A stretch of 64,000 nt of DNA from Pseudomonas alkylphenolica (GCF_016009175.1 NZ_JADUCM010000029.1:1-64000), one strand, 5' to 3'; counted from the first letter of the stretch, positions 53,978-63,193 are shown. Notes: generated from the sequence alone by a model not told the origin. Numbers and translations are program-made.

Positions 53978-55684
53978 ATGCTCAACAGCCAGAAAGAGTT
54001 CGCCACTTACTTGAAGAAAATGCAGTCACTGCTTAGTGACCAAGCGTTTTCGTTCGATCAGTCATTGCTTGCAAAAGTGATGGAGACCGAGCTTGTGGTT
54101 CCTGTAATCGGAGCCTTCAGTGCCGGTAAGAGCTCGCTGTTGAACGCGCTGATGGGCAAGGACATCTTGCCGGTCGGGATTGCGCCAGAAACGGAACTGG
54201 CGACCGAGCTGCGTTATTCCTCCGAGCCTTATCTGCTGGCGATCAAGCCCGACGGTGTGCAAGAACGTTTGCCTGTTGAAGCGCTGAGCACCATCAATCG
54301 TCGCTCCAGCGAATTTTCGCACTTGCGCCTTTACCTAGACAGCGAGGCGCTGAAAGCCATTGCTCCCCTGGTGCTGGTAGACATGCCGGGCTTTGGCTCA
54401 TCGCTGGAAAACCACAATAAGGCCATTGCGTACTACCTGCCGCGCGGTGTGCACTTCGTGGTACTGACCAGCATCGAGGACGGCAACATTACGCAGTCGA
54501 TGCTGCGCAAACTCGACGAGCTAAAAACCTACAACACCGATTTCACCTTCCTGCTGAGCAAATGCAACCTGCGCGCCGCCGACCAGGTGGAAGACGTGCA
54601 GGCCTACATTGACGACCAGCTCGGGGTGTATTTCGGCGAGCACTACCGCAGCATCACTCTCGGCAACCGGGGTGGCGAGGAACTGACGAATGCACTGACC
54701 GCATTGCAGCCTGACGTGCTGTTCTCGCGCCTGTTCATCGACATCCTCAAGGACCAGAACTTCGAAGTACTGGCGCAGATCAACCTGGCGCTGAGCATGC
54801 TGAAAAAGGACAAGGCCGAGAGCGAGCAAACCGCACGCGCACTCGAGCAGGCCCTGGCCAAGCTGCTGGAGCAACGCAAAGACGTCGAGTCGGACCTGAA
54901 AGATCGCTACTCGGGAAAAATGCTCGACCGTAGCCTGCGCGGCCTGGACAACGCGCTTAATGACTCCCTCGACGAGCTGGTCACCTTGGGCAGCAGCAAG
55001 AACCCGAGTGCCCTGTCGAATGCACTCTCCGACATCATCCGCAGCAGCCTGTCCAGCACGATCAAATCTGAAGTGCAGGACATCTCCACCAACATGGTCG
55101 ACCGGATTGCCAGCAACCTCAGCGCCACCAGCAGCCAGATGTCCGTGCTGGACATCAGCGGCAACTGGAGCGAGGAACTTTCCAACAAGGTCAAATTCTC
55201 GCTGGAGCGCACCACGGAAATGCTCAGCGACTGGTCGACACGCCTGAGCAATCGGGCCGAGGAAGACAAGAACAGCGGCGTCATGCTCTACCGCAGCCTC
55301 TCTACCGTGCTCGCTGTCACCACCACCGTGGTCAATCCGCTGGTAGAGCTGGTGATCATCTTCTTGCCCGAAATTCTCAAGATGTTTAACGGTGGCGGTA
55401 ACGAGCGCGAGAAGTTTCGCCAGAAGCTGACCGGTGAAGTGTTCCCCAACATCAAGGCGGAACTGCGCGGGAAAATTCCAGCAATCATCGACGAGCAACT
55501 CAACGCCATGCTGAAGAAGATCAGCGACGGTTTCGAAGAGCAGATCACCAAGCAAAAGCATGTGATCGACTCAATTGCACAGGAAAGCCTGCAGCTTGAA
55601 GCGCAGATCAGCGAGAAGACGGCTGTGCTGGAAAACCTCGCCACCGCAGTAAAAGCCGCTGCAAACGAACACCTCTACAAGTAA
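53978..55684 (+). CDS. Dynamin-like GTPase A
   Basis: This 568-residue protein has P-loop GAFSAGKSS (45-53), G3 DMPG (135-138) and a degenerate G4 (SKCN, 194-197, in place of NKxD). A helical stalk region follows. A hydrophobic stretch (VLAVTTTVVNPLVELVIIFLPEILKMF) resembles the membrane-inserting paddle of bacterial dynamin-like proteins, then a C-terminal coiled coil. It is the first of three GTPase genes; its length is similar to LeoA of enterotoxigenic E. coli, but orthology cannot be judged here. Confidence 0.88.
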   Translation: MLNSQKEFATYLKKMQSLLSDQAFSFDQSLLAKVMETELVVPVIGAFSAGKSSLLNALMGKDILPVGIAPETELATELRYSSEPYLLAIKPDGVQERLPVEALSTINRRSSEFSHLRLYLDSEALKAIAPLVLVDMPGFGSSLENHNKAIAYYLPRGVHFVVLTSIEDGNITQSMLRKLDELKTYNTDFTFLLSKCNLRAADQVEDVQAYIDDQLGVYFGEHYRSITLGNRGGEELTNALTALQPDVLFSRLFIDILKDQNFEVLAQINLALSMLKKDKAESEQTARALEQALAKLLEQRKDVESDLKDRYSGKMLDRSLRGLDNALNDSLDELVTLGSSKNPSALSNALSDIIRSSLSSTIKSEVQDISTNMVDRIASNLSATSSQMSVLDISGNWSEELSNKVKFSLERTTEMLSDWSTRLSNRAEEDKNSGVMLYRSLSTVLAVTTTVVNPLVELVIIFLPEILKMFNGGGNEREKFRQKLTGEVFPNIKAELRGKIPAIIDEQLNAMLKKISDGFEEQITKQKHVIDSIAQESLQLEAQISEKTAVLENLATAVKAAANEHLYK

Positions 55685-55697
55685 GGCGAACGACCTA

Positions 55698-57941
55698 ATG
55701 GATTACCAATCACTCGTCGCTTTTAGCGAAAGCCTGCACACGCTGGCAGCAAGCAACCAGGACCTGTTTGAGCGCGAAATCGAGCAGTTCAAGCGGCTGA
55801 ACGGCATCGACCAACCGCAACAGCTCGCGCAAGCGTGCCAGACGCTGCAGGACCAGAACCGGCTGATGAACATCGGTATTGTTGGTCGCGTGAAAGCCGG
55901 AAAGTCATCGCTACTCAATGCGCTGATCTTTAATGGCGAGCCGATCCTGCCCAAGGCCGCCACTCCCATGACCGCTGCACTGACCACCATTACCTGGGGC
56001 GAAGTGTTCCAGGCCAAGGTTGAGTTCTACAGCGAAACGGACATCGCCGCGATCCGCTTCAAATCGGACCAGTTCGAGCAACGCCTGGCCACGCGCAAGC
56101 GCGAATGCCTGGAAGAGCTGGTGAAGCGTCGTAACGCCCAAGCCAATGGCGCGCCCCTCGATATGGCGCAGCTGACGATCATGGCCGATAAAAAAGCCTT
56201 GAACGAACTGCAACGCGAAGAAGGCTTGTTCGCGGCATACGACCAGTTCCAGCGCATGAAGAAGTCAGGGCTCGATGCGACCAAGCTGCACTTGCACAGC
56301 GAGATTCAGGCAGGTAACCCGAAAGAGCTGGCGGCTGGCCTTCACAACTATGTCGGTGCCGATGGCACATACATGCCGTTCACCAAGACGGTTCATGTCG
56401 CCATGCCGCTGGAGGCACTACGCGATATCTGCATCATCGATACCCCCGGCATGAACGATCCGGTCCAGTCGCGCGAAGAGCGCACGGTCGAATTGCTGAA
56501 AACCTGCGACGTGGTGTTCATCGTCAGCCCGGCCGGCCAGTTCCTCAATGAGCAAGACCTTGAGGTGATGGGGCGAATTACCCAGAAGGAAGGCATTCAG
56601 GAACTGGTACTGGTGGCCAGCCAGATCGACACACAACTGTACGGCAGCGAAAAGCGCGCGCGCTTGAGCGATGCCGTGGAAGCCATTCGTGCCCAGCTGT
56701 CGGCACGGGCACAGAGCACCCTTGCAGACCTCAAGATGAGCAGCCCGGAAGTGGGCTCGGTGTTCGACAACCTGATCGGTTCGGTGCACCGTAACCTGCT
56801 GCATAGCTCCGGCTTGTGCCACAGCCTCAACCGCCGCTTCGAATCGCCCGAAACCTGGGACTCGAATGAGCAGGTGACGTGGGACAACCTGTCCACCGAT
56901 TACCCGGATTACTTCACCCGCGACAACCAGGCACTGTCGTTGAGCAGCCTGGACAGCCTGGCAAACATTGATGCGATCAACGCCATGCTTGCCCAGGTGC
57001 GCGAAAAGAAAGCGCAGATCACACGGGAAAAAATCGCCAACCTGATGGTTCGCAAACAAAAGAACCTTGAAGCATTCAAGGCGCTGATCATCACCCTGGC
57101 ACGCAACCAGGTCATCCAGATCAAGAACGCCAACGTCGATCAGCTGGACGAACAACTGGCTTCGCTGGAATCGAAGCGACTGGATCTCTCGCTGGAACTG
57201 GATGTCAGCTTCAAATACACCATGGCCGACTACCGCCAGAAGTTGCGTGACGAAATGCGCAAGACAGCTGCGCAATTGCTTCGCGAAACGCAGTCCACTG
57301 TCAAGGACGCGGAAGGCTCTTTCAGTGAAACCATTGTCGTCGACAACCCCGGGGTTGGCAGCTGGATTGCCCGCAATCTATGGGGCGGCGGCACTACCGA
57401 GAAAACGGTCGTCCGCGCCAAGATCATCAGTAGCCAGGTCATCTCCACCATCAACGAGTTCATGAACGACATCCAGGATGAGCTGGGCGCCAAGGTGGAG
57501 AGCTCTCATCGCGGGTTGAACGAAGAGCTGGCCCGGACCCTCACGCCGAAGATCCGTGAGGTGCTTGAACAGGATGCCAATGCGCAAATGATCAAGCTCG
57601 CGATTCTTTCGATCATTCAATCGATTCCTGACGATGACTTTGATTTGGGCATTCCGTTGCCTGACACCCTGAAAAGCAACGGCACGCTCAAGGGCTACGA
57701 GGCCGAACGCTTCAAGGATGCCGCCGATGACTTCATCGGCTCGTTGGGTAGCAAGGTCAAAAGCAAAATCAGTTCGTTCATCAACGATGTTGAACGCAAC
57801 GCGCCTTCCACTATCTCCAACTCCTTCGTCGATGAGATTCAACGCCGTATCAATGTGCTCAAGGATCAGGTCGACAACGCGGCTCAAACCATTGACCGGC
57901 TTGAACGTCTGGCACGCAAGGCCGAAGAGGTCACCCTGTGA
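55698..57941 (+). CDS. Dynamin-like GTPase B
   Basis: This 747-residue protein has P-loop GRVKAGKSS (63-71), a Thr-rich switch I (ATPMTAALTTITW), G3 DTPG (248-251) and ASQID in the G4 position. A long insert between switch I and G3 distinguishes it. The C-terminal half is helical with SEFT-like glycine-rich GSWIARNLWGGGTTEK, a possible membrane or hinge element. It starts 13 bases after gene A and overlaps gene C by 4 bases (GTGA). Confidence 0.87.
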   Translation: MDYQSLVAFSESLHTLAASNQDLFEREIEQFKRLNGIDQPQQLAQACQTLQDQNRLMNIGIVGRVKAGKSSLLNALIFNGEPILPKAATPMTAALTTITWGEVFQAKVEFYSETDIAAIRFKSDQFEQRLATRKRECLEELVKRRNAQANGAPLDMAQLTIMADKKALNELQREEGLFAAYDQFQRMKKSGLDATKLHLHSEIQAGNPKELAAGLHNYVGADGTYMPFTKTVHVAMPLEALRDICIIDTPGMNDPVQSREERTVELLKTCDVVFIVSPAGQFLNEQDLEVMGRITQKEGIQELVLVASQIDTQLYGSEKRARLSDAVEAIRAQLSARAQSTLADLKMSSPEVGSVFDNLIGSVHRNLLHSSGLCHSLNRRFESPETWDSNEQVTWDNLSTDYPDYFTRDNQALSLSSLDSLANIDAINAMLAQVREKKAQITREKIANLMVRKQKNLEAFKALIITLARNQVIQIKNANVDQLDEQLASLESKRLDLSLELDVSFKYTMADYRQKLRDEMRKTAAQLLRETQSTVKDAEGSFSETIVVDNPGVGSWIARNLWGGGTTEKTVVRAKIISSQVISTINEFMNDIQDELGAKVESSHRGLNEELARTLTPKIREVLEQDANAQMIKLAILSIIQSIPDDDFDLGIPLPDTLKSNGTLKGYEAERFKDAADDFIGSLGSKVKSKISSFINDVERNAPSTISNSFVDEIQRRINVLKDQVDNAAQTIDRLERLARKAEEVTL

Positions 57942-60283
57942 GCAACCCGCCAGCCATTCATGAACAGGCACGCTCGACGCTGGAGTCGCTGTCCCGCTTC
58001 TGGCAGTTCAAACGCAAGAAGCTGGCAGCTGAACTTCAGGGCCACCTGGATGATGCCCAGTGCCAGCTCGACACGTTGTTCAGCACCAATCAGCAATTGT
58101 CCGCGTTGTGCGCGGGCCAGAACGACGAAATCGGCGAGCTGAAATCGCGCAACGGCTCGCTCGTCGATGCGTTGCAGCTTGAAACAGCCAATTTGGCCTC
58201 GACCTCCGACGCTTTAGCGCAGGAGAAGGGCAAGCTCCAGAAGGCTATGCTCGCACTGGCTCAGGCCAAGGTGTACGCCAAGGATCTGGAAGAGCGGCAG
58301 GCTCAGGCCTTGGCCCAGATCGCTGGGCTCGAAGAGCACCTTGCCGATCACAAGCAGCAGCTTGTCGACAAAGAGCGGTGCATTCAGGAACTCCAGGGCA
58401 CCCTGGCCGATACTCGACAGCAGATAGAGGCGCTGAACGACGTCAAGCAGCGGTTGACCGAGCAGTGCGCCGAGCAGACTGAGCAGATCCGCACGCTGGA
58501 GTCGCGCAATGAAACGCTCAGCAATCAGTTGCAGGCAGAACAGGCCAATGCGGCAGAGCTGGAAGCACGCAAGGATCAGGCGCTTGCCGAGATCGTCACC
58601 CTTCAACAGCAATTGGCTGACCGCAAGCAGGCGCTGGCGGAAAAAGAACAGCGTATCGCTGAACTTGAGCACACCCTCTCGGACGCGCAACAGCAGATCG
58701 TAGCGCTGACCGACGCCAAACAGCAGTTGGCCGAACAGTGCACCGGGCAGGCTGTACAGATCGACTCGCTGGAGTCGGACAATGAAGCGCTAACAGCCCA
58801 GTTGCAGGCAGAACGAGCCAATGCGGCCGAGCTGGAGGAACGCAAGGCACAGGCGCTGGCACAAATTGCCGAGCTGGAGACGTACCTGGAGGAACACAAG
58901 AACCAGTTGCTTTCCACGGAGCAGAACGTCGACCTTCTGGAAAGCCTGACCGAACAATTGAAAGCCTCCCAGCAGCATCTGGAGGACAACTACGCTGACA
59001 TCAACAAGCAGCACCTGTCGCTCACCGAGAAGTTTTCTCTGGTGAGCAAGGTCCTGGCCCAGCAACCTCCAGGTAATGAAGAACTGGCCAAATTCGCCGA
59101 CCTGATCAACCACGACTACATGGAGTTCGCCAGCCGCGAATCGTCGTTGGCCGGTGAAGCCCAAGCCGTGCTCGACATGCAGGCGATCCTCGCCGAGATG
59201 CAGATGCTGAATAACTTCCCGAGCATTGCCGGCAGAACCATCCTGAGCATTGCGGGTGGTTTCAGCAGCGGCAAGTCGGCGTTCGTCAACAGCTTCATCC
59301 GTAACCCGAGCGTGAAACTGGCGACCGGCATCAACCCGGTGACCGTGGTCCCCAGCTACGTGGTGTGTTCCGAAGAAACCCGGATCAAGGGTTATTCGTA
59401 CAACGGCGGAGCCATCGATCTGGAGCCCAGCCTGTACGCATCGATGTGCCACGAGTATGTTCAGGCCTTCGGCTTCGACCTGCGGCGCATCCTGCCCTTC
59501 ATCAGCGTCAAGGTTCCCATGGACCCGGAGCTGTTCGGCAACCTGTGCATCATCGATACACCCGGCTACAACCCGGGTACCACCGGTGGGGCTGCGGCCT
59601 CCGACCGTAGCACTGCAGCCTCCCTGGTCAATCAGGCATCGGCGCTGGTCTGGGTCATCGGCCTTGACCCGGCCGGGACCATCGACCAGTCCGACATCGA
59701 GTTCATCGAGTCCACGCCGTTCCGCGCAGAGTCGCTGTATATCGTGTTGAACAAGGCGGATGTGAAGTCGCAGGACGATATTCTCGAGATCATGGACCAG
59801 GTAGCCGACGACCTGAGTTTCGCGGGTATCGAGTACGCCGGCATGTGCGCCTATTCGTCCACGCGCAAGAAAGACTACCCCTCCAGCGGCCTGACGTTCG
59901 AGCAGTTCCTGCGCTCGATCAACCGTAAAGTGGATGTAGTCGGCAAGGTTACCAACAAGCTCGATATCGTATTCGATGCCTACAAGCAGGCCATCCAGGC
60001 CGATATCGCGCAGCTGGAAGGCCGCAAGGGCGAGTTCAATGCATTCAAGCTCGATGCGCTGGAAATCGGCGGAACGGAGTTGTTTGACAGAATTGATCGA
60101 GCATTCCCCATCTCTGAGCAAATGTTCGATTCTTCCGGGCTGGAAAAACTCGTGGATGAATGCGAAGGCCTTCGTCGAACGCTCAAGCTGGCCGCTCGAA
60201 AAGCGCTGGAGGTTTGCGAACTCGTTCGCACCAGAACCTCTGTCGAGTCTGACGACTTCCTTCGCACTCGAATACGCCGGTAA
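57938..60283 (+). CDS. Dynamin-like GTPase C with N-terminal repetitive coiled coil
   Basis: This 781-residue protein starts with GTG overlapping the gene B stop. Residues ~60-390 are a long coiled coil containing two full tandem repeats of 91 residues and a partial third (QALAxIxxL...KQxL...EQC...LESxNE...QLQAExANAAELExRK). The GTPase domain is at the C-terminal side: GGFSSGKSAF (440-449), DTPGYNPG (540-547) and a canonical NKAD (605-608). Of the three it has the most canonical nucleotide-binding motifs. Confidence 0.87.
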   Translation: MSNPPAIHEQARSTLESLSRFWQFKRKKLAAELQGHLDDAQCQLDTLFSTNQQLSALCAGQNDEIGELKSRNGSLVDALQLETANLASTSDALAQEKGKLQKAMLALAQAKVYAKDLEERQAQALAQIAGLEEHLADHKQQLVDKERCIQELQGTLADTRQQIEALNDVKQRLTEQCAEQTEQIRTLESRNETLSNQLQAEQANAAELEARKDQALAEIVTLQQQLADRKQALAEKEQRIAELEHTLSDAQQQIVALTDAKQQLAEQCTGQAVQIDSLESDNEALTAQLQAERANAAELEERKAQALAQIAELETYLEEHKNQLLSTEQNVDLLESLTEQLKASQQHLEDNYADINKQHLSLTEKFSLVSKVLAQQPPGNEELAKFADLINHDYMEFASRESSLAGEAQAVLDMQAILAEMQMLNNFPSIAGRTILSIAGGFSSGKSAFVNSFIRNPSVKLATGINPVTVVPSYVVCSEETRIKGYSYNGGAIDLEPSLYASMCHEYVQAFGFDLRRILPFISVKVPMDPELFGNLCIIDTPGYNPGTTGGAAASDRSTAASLVNQASALVWVIGLDPAGTIDQSDIEFIESTPFRAESLYIVLNKADVKSQDDILEIMDQVADDLSFAGIEYAGMCAYSSTRKKDYPSSGLTFEQFLRSINRKVDVVGKVTNKLDIVFDAYKQAIQADIAQLEGRKGEFNAFKLDALEIGGTELFDRIDRAFPISEQMFDSSGLEKLVDECEGLRRTLKLAARKALEVCELVRTRTSVESDDFLRTRIRR
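58304..58849 (+). repeat. Two 273-bp in-frame tandem repeats in GTPase C
   Basis: Units at 58304-58576 and 58577-58849 each encode 91 residues starting QALA, and a third partial unit begins at 58850. Ninety-one residues equal exactly 13 heptads, so the duplication keeps the coiled-coil register. Confidence 0.9.
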
Positions 60284-60309
60284 ACGCCGGCACGCAGCGC
60301 GTTGTTAAC

Positions 60310-60335
60310 CTGGGCCTGCCTGTTGGCAGGCCCAG
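60310..60335. terminator. Terminator after the dynamin operon
   Basis: CTGGGCCTGCC-TGTT-GGCAGGCCCAG is a perfect 11-bp stem between the convergent GTPase C and zinc-ribbon genes. T-runs are weak on both sides. Confidence 0.65.
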
Positions 60336-60345
60336 GCCTGTTCGC

Positions 60346-60546
60346 TCAAAATCGCCGCCGCGCCAGCAACTCCGCCAATGCCCCTTCAAGCCACCCGGCG
60401 GTGCGCATCTTCAGCGCCTTGCTTCCGCACTTCGGGCACTGGTCAAACCACTCGCCGGGCATCAACGCATCACTTTGCGGTGCCACTGTTTTTGTCCAAC
60501 CGCATCCTTCACATTCAAAGGTGAAGGGCCTGGGTTTGATGGGCAT
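60346..60546 (-). CDS. Small zinc-ribbon protein
   Basis: This 66-residue protein has two CxxC knuckles (CEGCGW and QCPKCGSKAL) that would bind one zinc. AAGGAGC lies 6 bases before the ATG, so it is likely translated. No family role is recognised. It is downstream of the ADP-ribosylglycohydrolase on the same strand. Confidence 0.75.
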   Translation of the reverse strand: MPIKPRPFTFECEGCGWTKTVAPQSDALMPGEWFDQCPKCGSKALKMRTAGWLEGALAELLARRRF

Positions 60547-60591
60547 TCTAAAGCTCCTTGGTTTCTTAGCTGATGTGTTGACATCGGTGCA

Positions 60592-61644
60592 TTAGCTGCC
60601 CGGATAAGCCAGTTCGATCTGCTCATCGAACGCGCCACCAACCCCACAGTAATCACGTGGAACACGCTCAAGATCCTCGGCTACCTGGGTGATCACCTGG
60701 CGCAGTTCCAGACGTTCGAACCAACGCGCAGGAATGGCAGCGGCACCATGCTGGGCACCCAACAAGTGCCCGGCGACGAGGCCTGTACTGTTGCTGTCGC
60801 CACCATGGTTCACCGCCGTGATCACCCCTTCTTCGAGTGAGCGTGCTGTCAGTGCGCACCACAGCCCGATTGCCAGAGCCTGTTCGGCAACCCACCCACC
60901 GCCAAGGTCGCCAATGCGTTGCGGGGTGGGTGTATAGCCCTCGTAGAAGAAGAACAGCACGCGCTCGATGAGGCTGCGCGTTTCCTCCATACCCTGTACT
61001 TGCCCATACTTGGCCAGGCTTTGAGTTACGGCGTGCTCCAGGCTGTCCTGTCGATCGATTACACGTTGAAGAATGTCGGCGAATAGCCCGGCTGTGAGGT
61101 AGCCCGTCGGATGCCCGTGCGTCAGGCGCCCGGACTGCGCTGCGTAGTCAAACGCATTGGCAAAGCATGCACAGGGCGCAGCACGTACCAAGGCGCCGCA
61201 GCCCTTGCTGTTGTTTTCGGCCACCGCTCCCAGTCGCGCACTGGCCCTGAGTGCGCTCAGACAGGTTGTGCCCGGGGTGCGACGAGACCAGAGTTCCACT
61301 TGTTTGATCAGCCAGCCATCTTCGACGGGCGGCGTCGCCGACGGGTAATCCTGGGTAAGCAGCCAGCGCAGCAACGCATGGTGAACAACGCTCGGGACGT
61401 GGCACGCCTGCCGTGAACTGCCAAGCACAAAAGCGCGCAGCAAACCTTCTGCGGTAAACAGCATCATCTGCGTGTCGCCGCTGATAGCGCCGCTGAAGCC
61501 GTAAGCCGGGGCAAAATCAACGATGCCCTGCGAACCGAATCTGGCCTCGATAGCAGGCCACTCAAGAAACTCCACGGGGGTGCCAAGCGCGTCTGCGACA
61601 GCTCCGCCCAGCAGGCAACCTTTGATCCGTTCAAGTCTGTTCAT
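60592..61644 (-). CDS. ADP-ribosylglycohydrolase family protein
   Basis: This 350-residue DraG-type hydrolase has both metal-binding motifs: GDTQM after the N-terminal GCLLGGAVADALGTPVEF, and NHGGDSNSTGLVAG near the end. It would remove ADP-ribose from proteins or nucleic acids. It lies in a minus-strand cluster with small genes and next to the dynamin operon; no ADP-ribosyltransferase gene is visible in the window. Confidence 0.88.
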   Translation of the reverse strand: MNRLERIKGCLLGGAVADALGTPVEFLEWPAIEARFGSQGIVDFAPAYGFSGAISGDTQMMLFTAEGLLRAFVLGSSRQACHVPSVVHHALLRWLLTQDYPSATPPVEDGWLIKQVELWSRRTPGTTCLSALRASARLGAVAENNSKGCGALVRAAPCACFANAFDYAAQSGRLTHGHPTGYLTAGLFADILQRVIDRQDSLEHAVTQSLAKYGQVQGMEETRSLIERVLFFFYEGYTPTPQRIGDLGGGWVAEQALAIGLWCALTARSLEEGVITAVNHGGDSNSTGLVAGHLLGAQHGAAAIPARWFERLELRQVITQVAEDLERVPRDYCGVGGAFDEQIELAYPGS

Positions 61645-61653
61645 GCCCTTCCC

Positions 61654-61914
61654 TTATTGCTCTTCTGCAGAGATCAGGTCCTGCAAAATCACCAGCTTGC
61701 TTTGCAGCTGCTCGAGGTGCGCTTTCTCCGCACGCAGCGCCGAACGAAGCTCCCGGTTTTCCATCTCCCAGATCCGCGCCCAGCGTGCGTCCTTGCGACA
61801 GGCAAGCGCCATGTGCCAAATTTCACGCAACCTCAGGTACTGCAACAGGAGCACCGCCAGGATCACCCCGATCAACACCAACGCCCCTGTCGAAACTGCT
61901 TCAGACATAGTCAT
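61654..61914 (-). CDS. Small membrane-anchored coiled-coil protein
   Basis: This 86-residue protein has one N-terminal membrane helix (STGALVLIGVILAVLLLQYL) and a C-terminal coiled coil (WEMENRELRSALRAEKAHLEQLQSKLVILQDL). AAGGA lies 8 bases before the chosen ATG; longer in-frame codons upstream lie in the regulator's promoter. It ends 9 bases before the ADP-ribosylglycohydrolase start. Confidence 0.7.
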   Translation of the reverse strand: MTMSEAVSTGALVLIGVILAVLLLQYLRLREIWHMALACRKDARWARIWEMENRELRSALRAEKAHLEQLQSKLVILQDLISAEEQ

Positions 61915-61982
61915 GTCCACTTCCTTTCGTGACTTCAATTTATTTCGAAGACAGACACACGATATGTAGTGATTAGCGACAG

Positions 61983-61997
61983 GTCTAGAATGTAGAC
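61983..61997. promoter_or_regulatory. Palindromic operator candidate of the WYL regulator
   Basis: GTCTA-GAATG-TAGAC is a perfect 5-5-5 inverted repeat just upstream of a TTATAC/TATACA -10-like element and 37 bases before the regulator ATG, in the shared divergent promoter region with the minus-strand cluster. Confidence 0.5.
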
Positions 61998-62033
61998 TTA
62001 TACAGGTAAAGTATTCGCGCACATGGAGAGGGT

Positions 62034-62909
62034 ATGAAACGCAAGCAATCCATCGAACAGGTACGCTGGGACCTGGCACTTCGCTATCGCTTGATCGAGA
62101 CCGTTGCCTGGTGGGAAGGCCGGCTGACCACGGGACACTTGATGCAGAGCTTTGGCATCAGCCGCCAACAGGCGTCCAAGGACATCAATACTTACATCAG
62201 CGAGCATGCGCCCAAAAACTTGACATATGACAAGCAGCTCAAGGGGTATGTGCCGAGCAAGCAGTTCAAACCCCTGTTCATCGACGACAGTGCCAGCGCT
62301 TACTTGCACCTGCTCTATCAGAACAATGAGCGTGCCCCGCACATCGACGGACTGGCACTGGCCTACGCGCACACCAAGGTATTGGAAGTGCCGGATCGCC
62401 CCATCCGGCCAGAGATCCTGCGCCCCTTGCTCAAGGCTTGCCGCGAAGGCCTGCGCCTGGAAACCGAGTATGTGTCGTTCAATACCCCAAACGTAGAGGT
62501 TCGCCTCATCGCCCCGCACACGCTGGTGTACACCGGCATGCGCTGGCATGTGCGAGCCTACTGCGAAAAGAACGGCCAGTACCGCGACTTCGTGCTCAGT
62601 CGCCTGCGCGGGCAACCGGACCTGCTCGACGAATCGCCGAACACACGGGAGCTGGATGAGGACTGGAATGTCGAGGTTCCGGTGATTTTCGAGCCCGACG
62701 GGCGATTGAACGAAGCACAGAAAGCGATCATCGAAACCGATTTCGGCATGACACAAGGACAATTGCTGGTGCCCAGCCGCAGGGCGTTGGTGAAGTATGT
62801 GCTTCAGCGTTACCAGATCGACCCGCGTAATCTGGCAACCAGCCCTGAGGCTCAGCAAATTGTGGTGACCAACCTCAAGGAGTTGAGGCCGTGGCTTATG
62901 AATGACTGA
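62034..62909 (+). CDS. WYL-domain transcriptional regulator (BrxR/CapW-like)
   Basis: This 291-residue protein has an N-terminal winged helix-turn-helix (GRLTTGHLMQSFGISRQQASKDINTYISEHAP), a central WYL domain (IAPHTLVYTGMRWHVRAYCEKNGQYRDFVLSRL) and a C-terminal WCX region. Size and architecture match BrxR/CapW repressors, which control BREX, CBASS and other phage-defence loci and sense an unknown ligand. It is divergent from the ADP-ribosylglycohydrolase cluster, with a palindrome in the shared promoter. Confidence 0.85.
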   Translation: MKRKQSIEQVRWDLALRYRLIETVAWWEGRLTTGHLMQSFGISRQQASKDINTYISEHAPKNLTYDKQLKGYVPSKQFKPLFIDDSASAYLHLLYQNNERAPHIDGLALAYAHTKVLEVPDRPIRPEILRPLLKACREGLRLETEYVSFNTPNVEVRLIAPHTLVYTGMRWHVRAYCEKNGQYRDFVLSRLRGQPDLLDESPNTRELDEDWNVEVPVIFEPDGRLNEAQKAIIETDFGMTQGQLLVPSRRALVKYVLQRYQIDPRNLATSPEAQQIVVTNLKELRPWLMND

Positions 62910-62980
62910 TTCTGCGGGAGCCTGTGGATTTAGCTGATCCGGCAGGCGACATCTGCATCAACAGTCAGGTCTTTCTTCAG

Positions 62981-63193
62981 TCAATGCAGTTTCTGCCCTA
63001 TGTTCTGGGCCTCGATGATCATGCGGTCGAGCAGAGCGAGCATCTCATCGACATCAATTTCCTGGAAGCAGCCCTCTGCCTCCTGCTCCAGGATCATGGC
63101 GGCGAATTCCTCGCTGTATTCGACCTCATCTTCGGTTTCAACTTGAGTGGGTGCAGAGTCACCCGTGTGACCATCTTCTTGATCGTTACACAT
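62981..63193 (-). CDS. Small acidic protein downstream of the helicase
   Basis: This 70-residue protein starts MCNDQEDGHTGD and is very acidic (VETEDEVEYSEEFAAMILEQEAEGCFQEIDVDEML). GAGG lies upstream. It follows the helicase stop by 37 bases on the same strand. No family is recognised; it may be an accessory or DNA-mimic-like protein, but that is a guess. Confidence 0.55.
   Translation of the reverse strand: MCNDQEDGHTGDSAPTQVETEDEVEYSEEFAAMILEQEAEGCFQEIDVDEMLALLDRMIIEAQNIGQKLH

Noticed and set aside
58304..58849. CRISPR array or minisatellite
   Set aside because: The 273-bp repeats are in frame and encode coiled-coil sequence; there are no short direct repeats with unique spacers.
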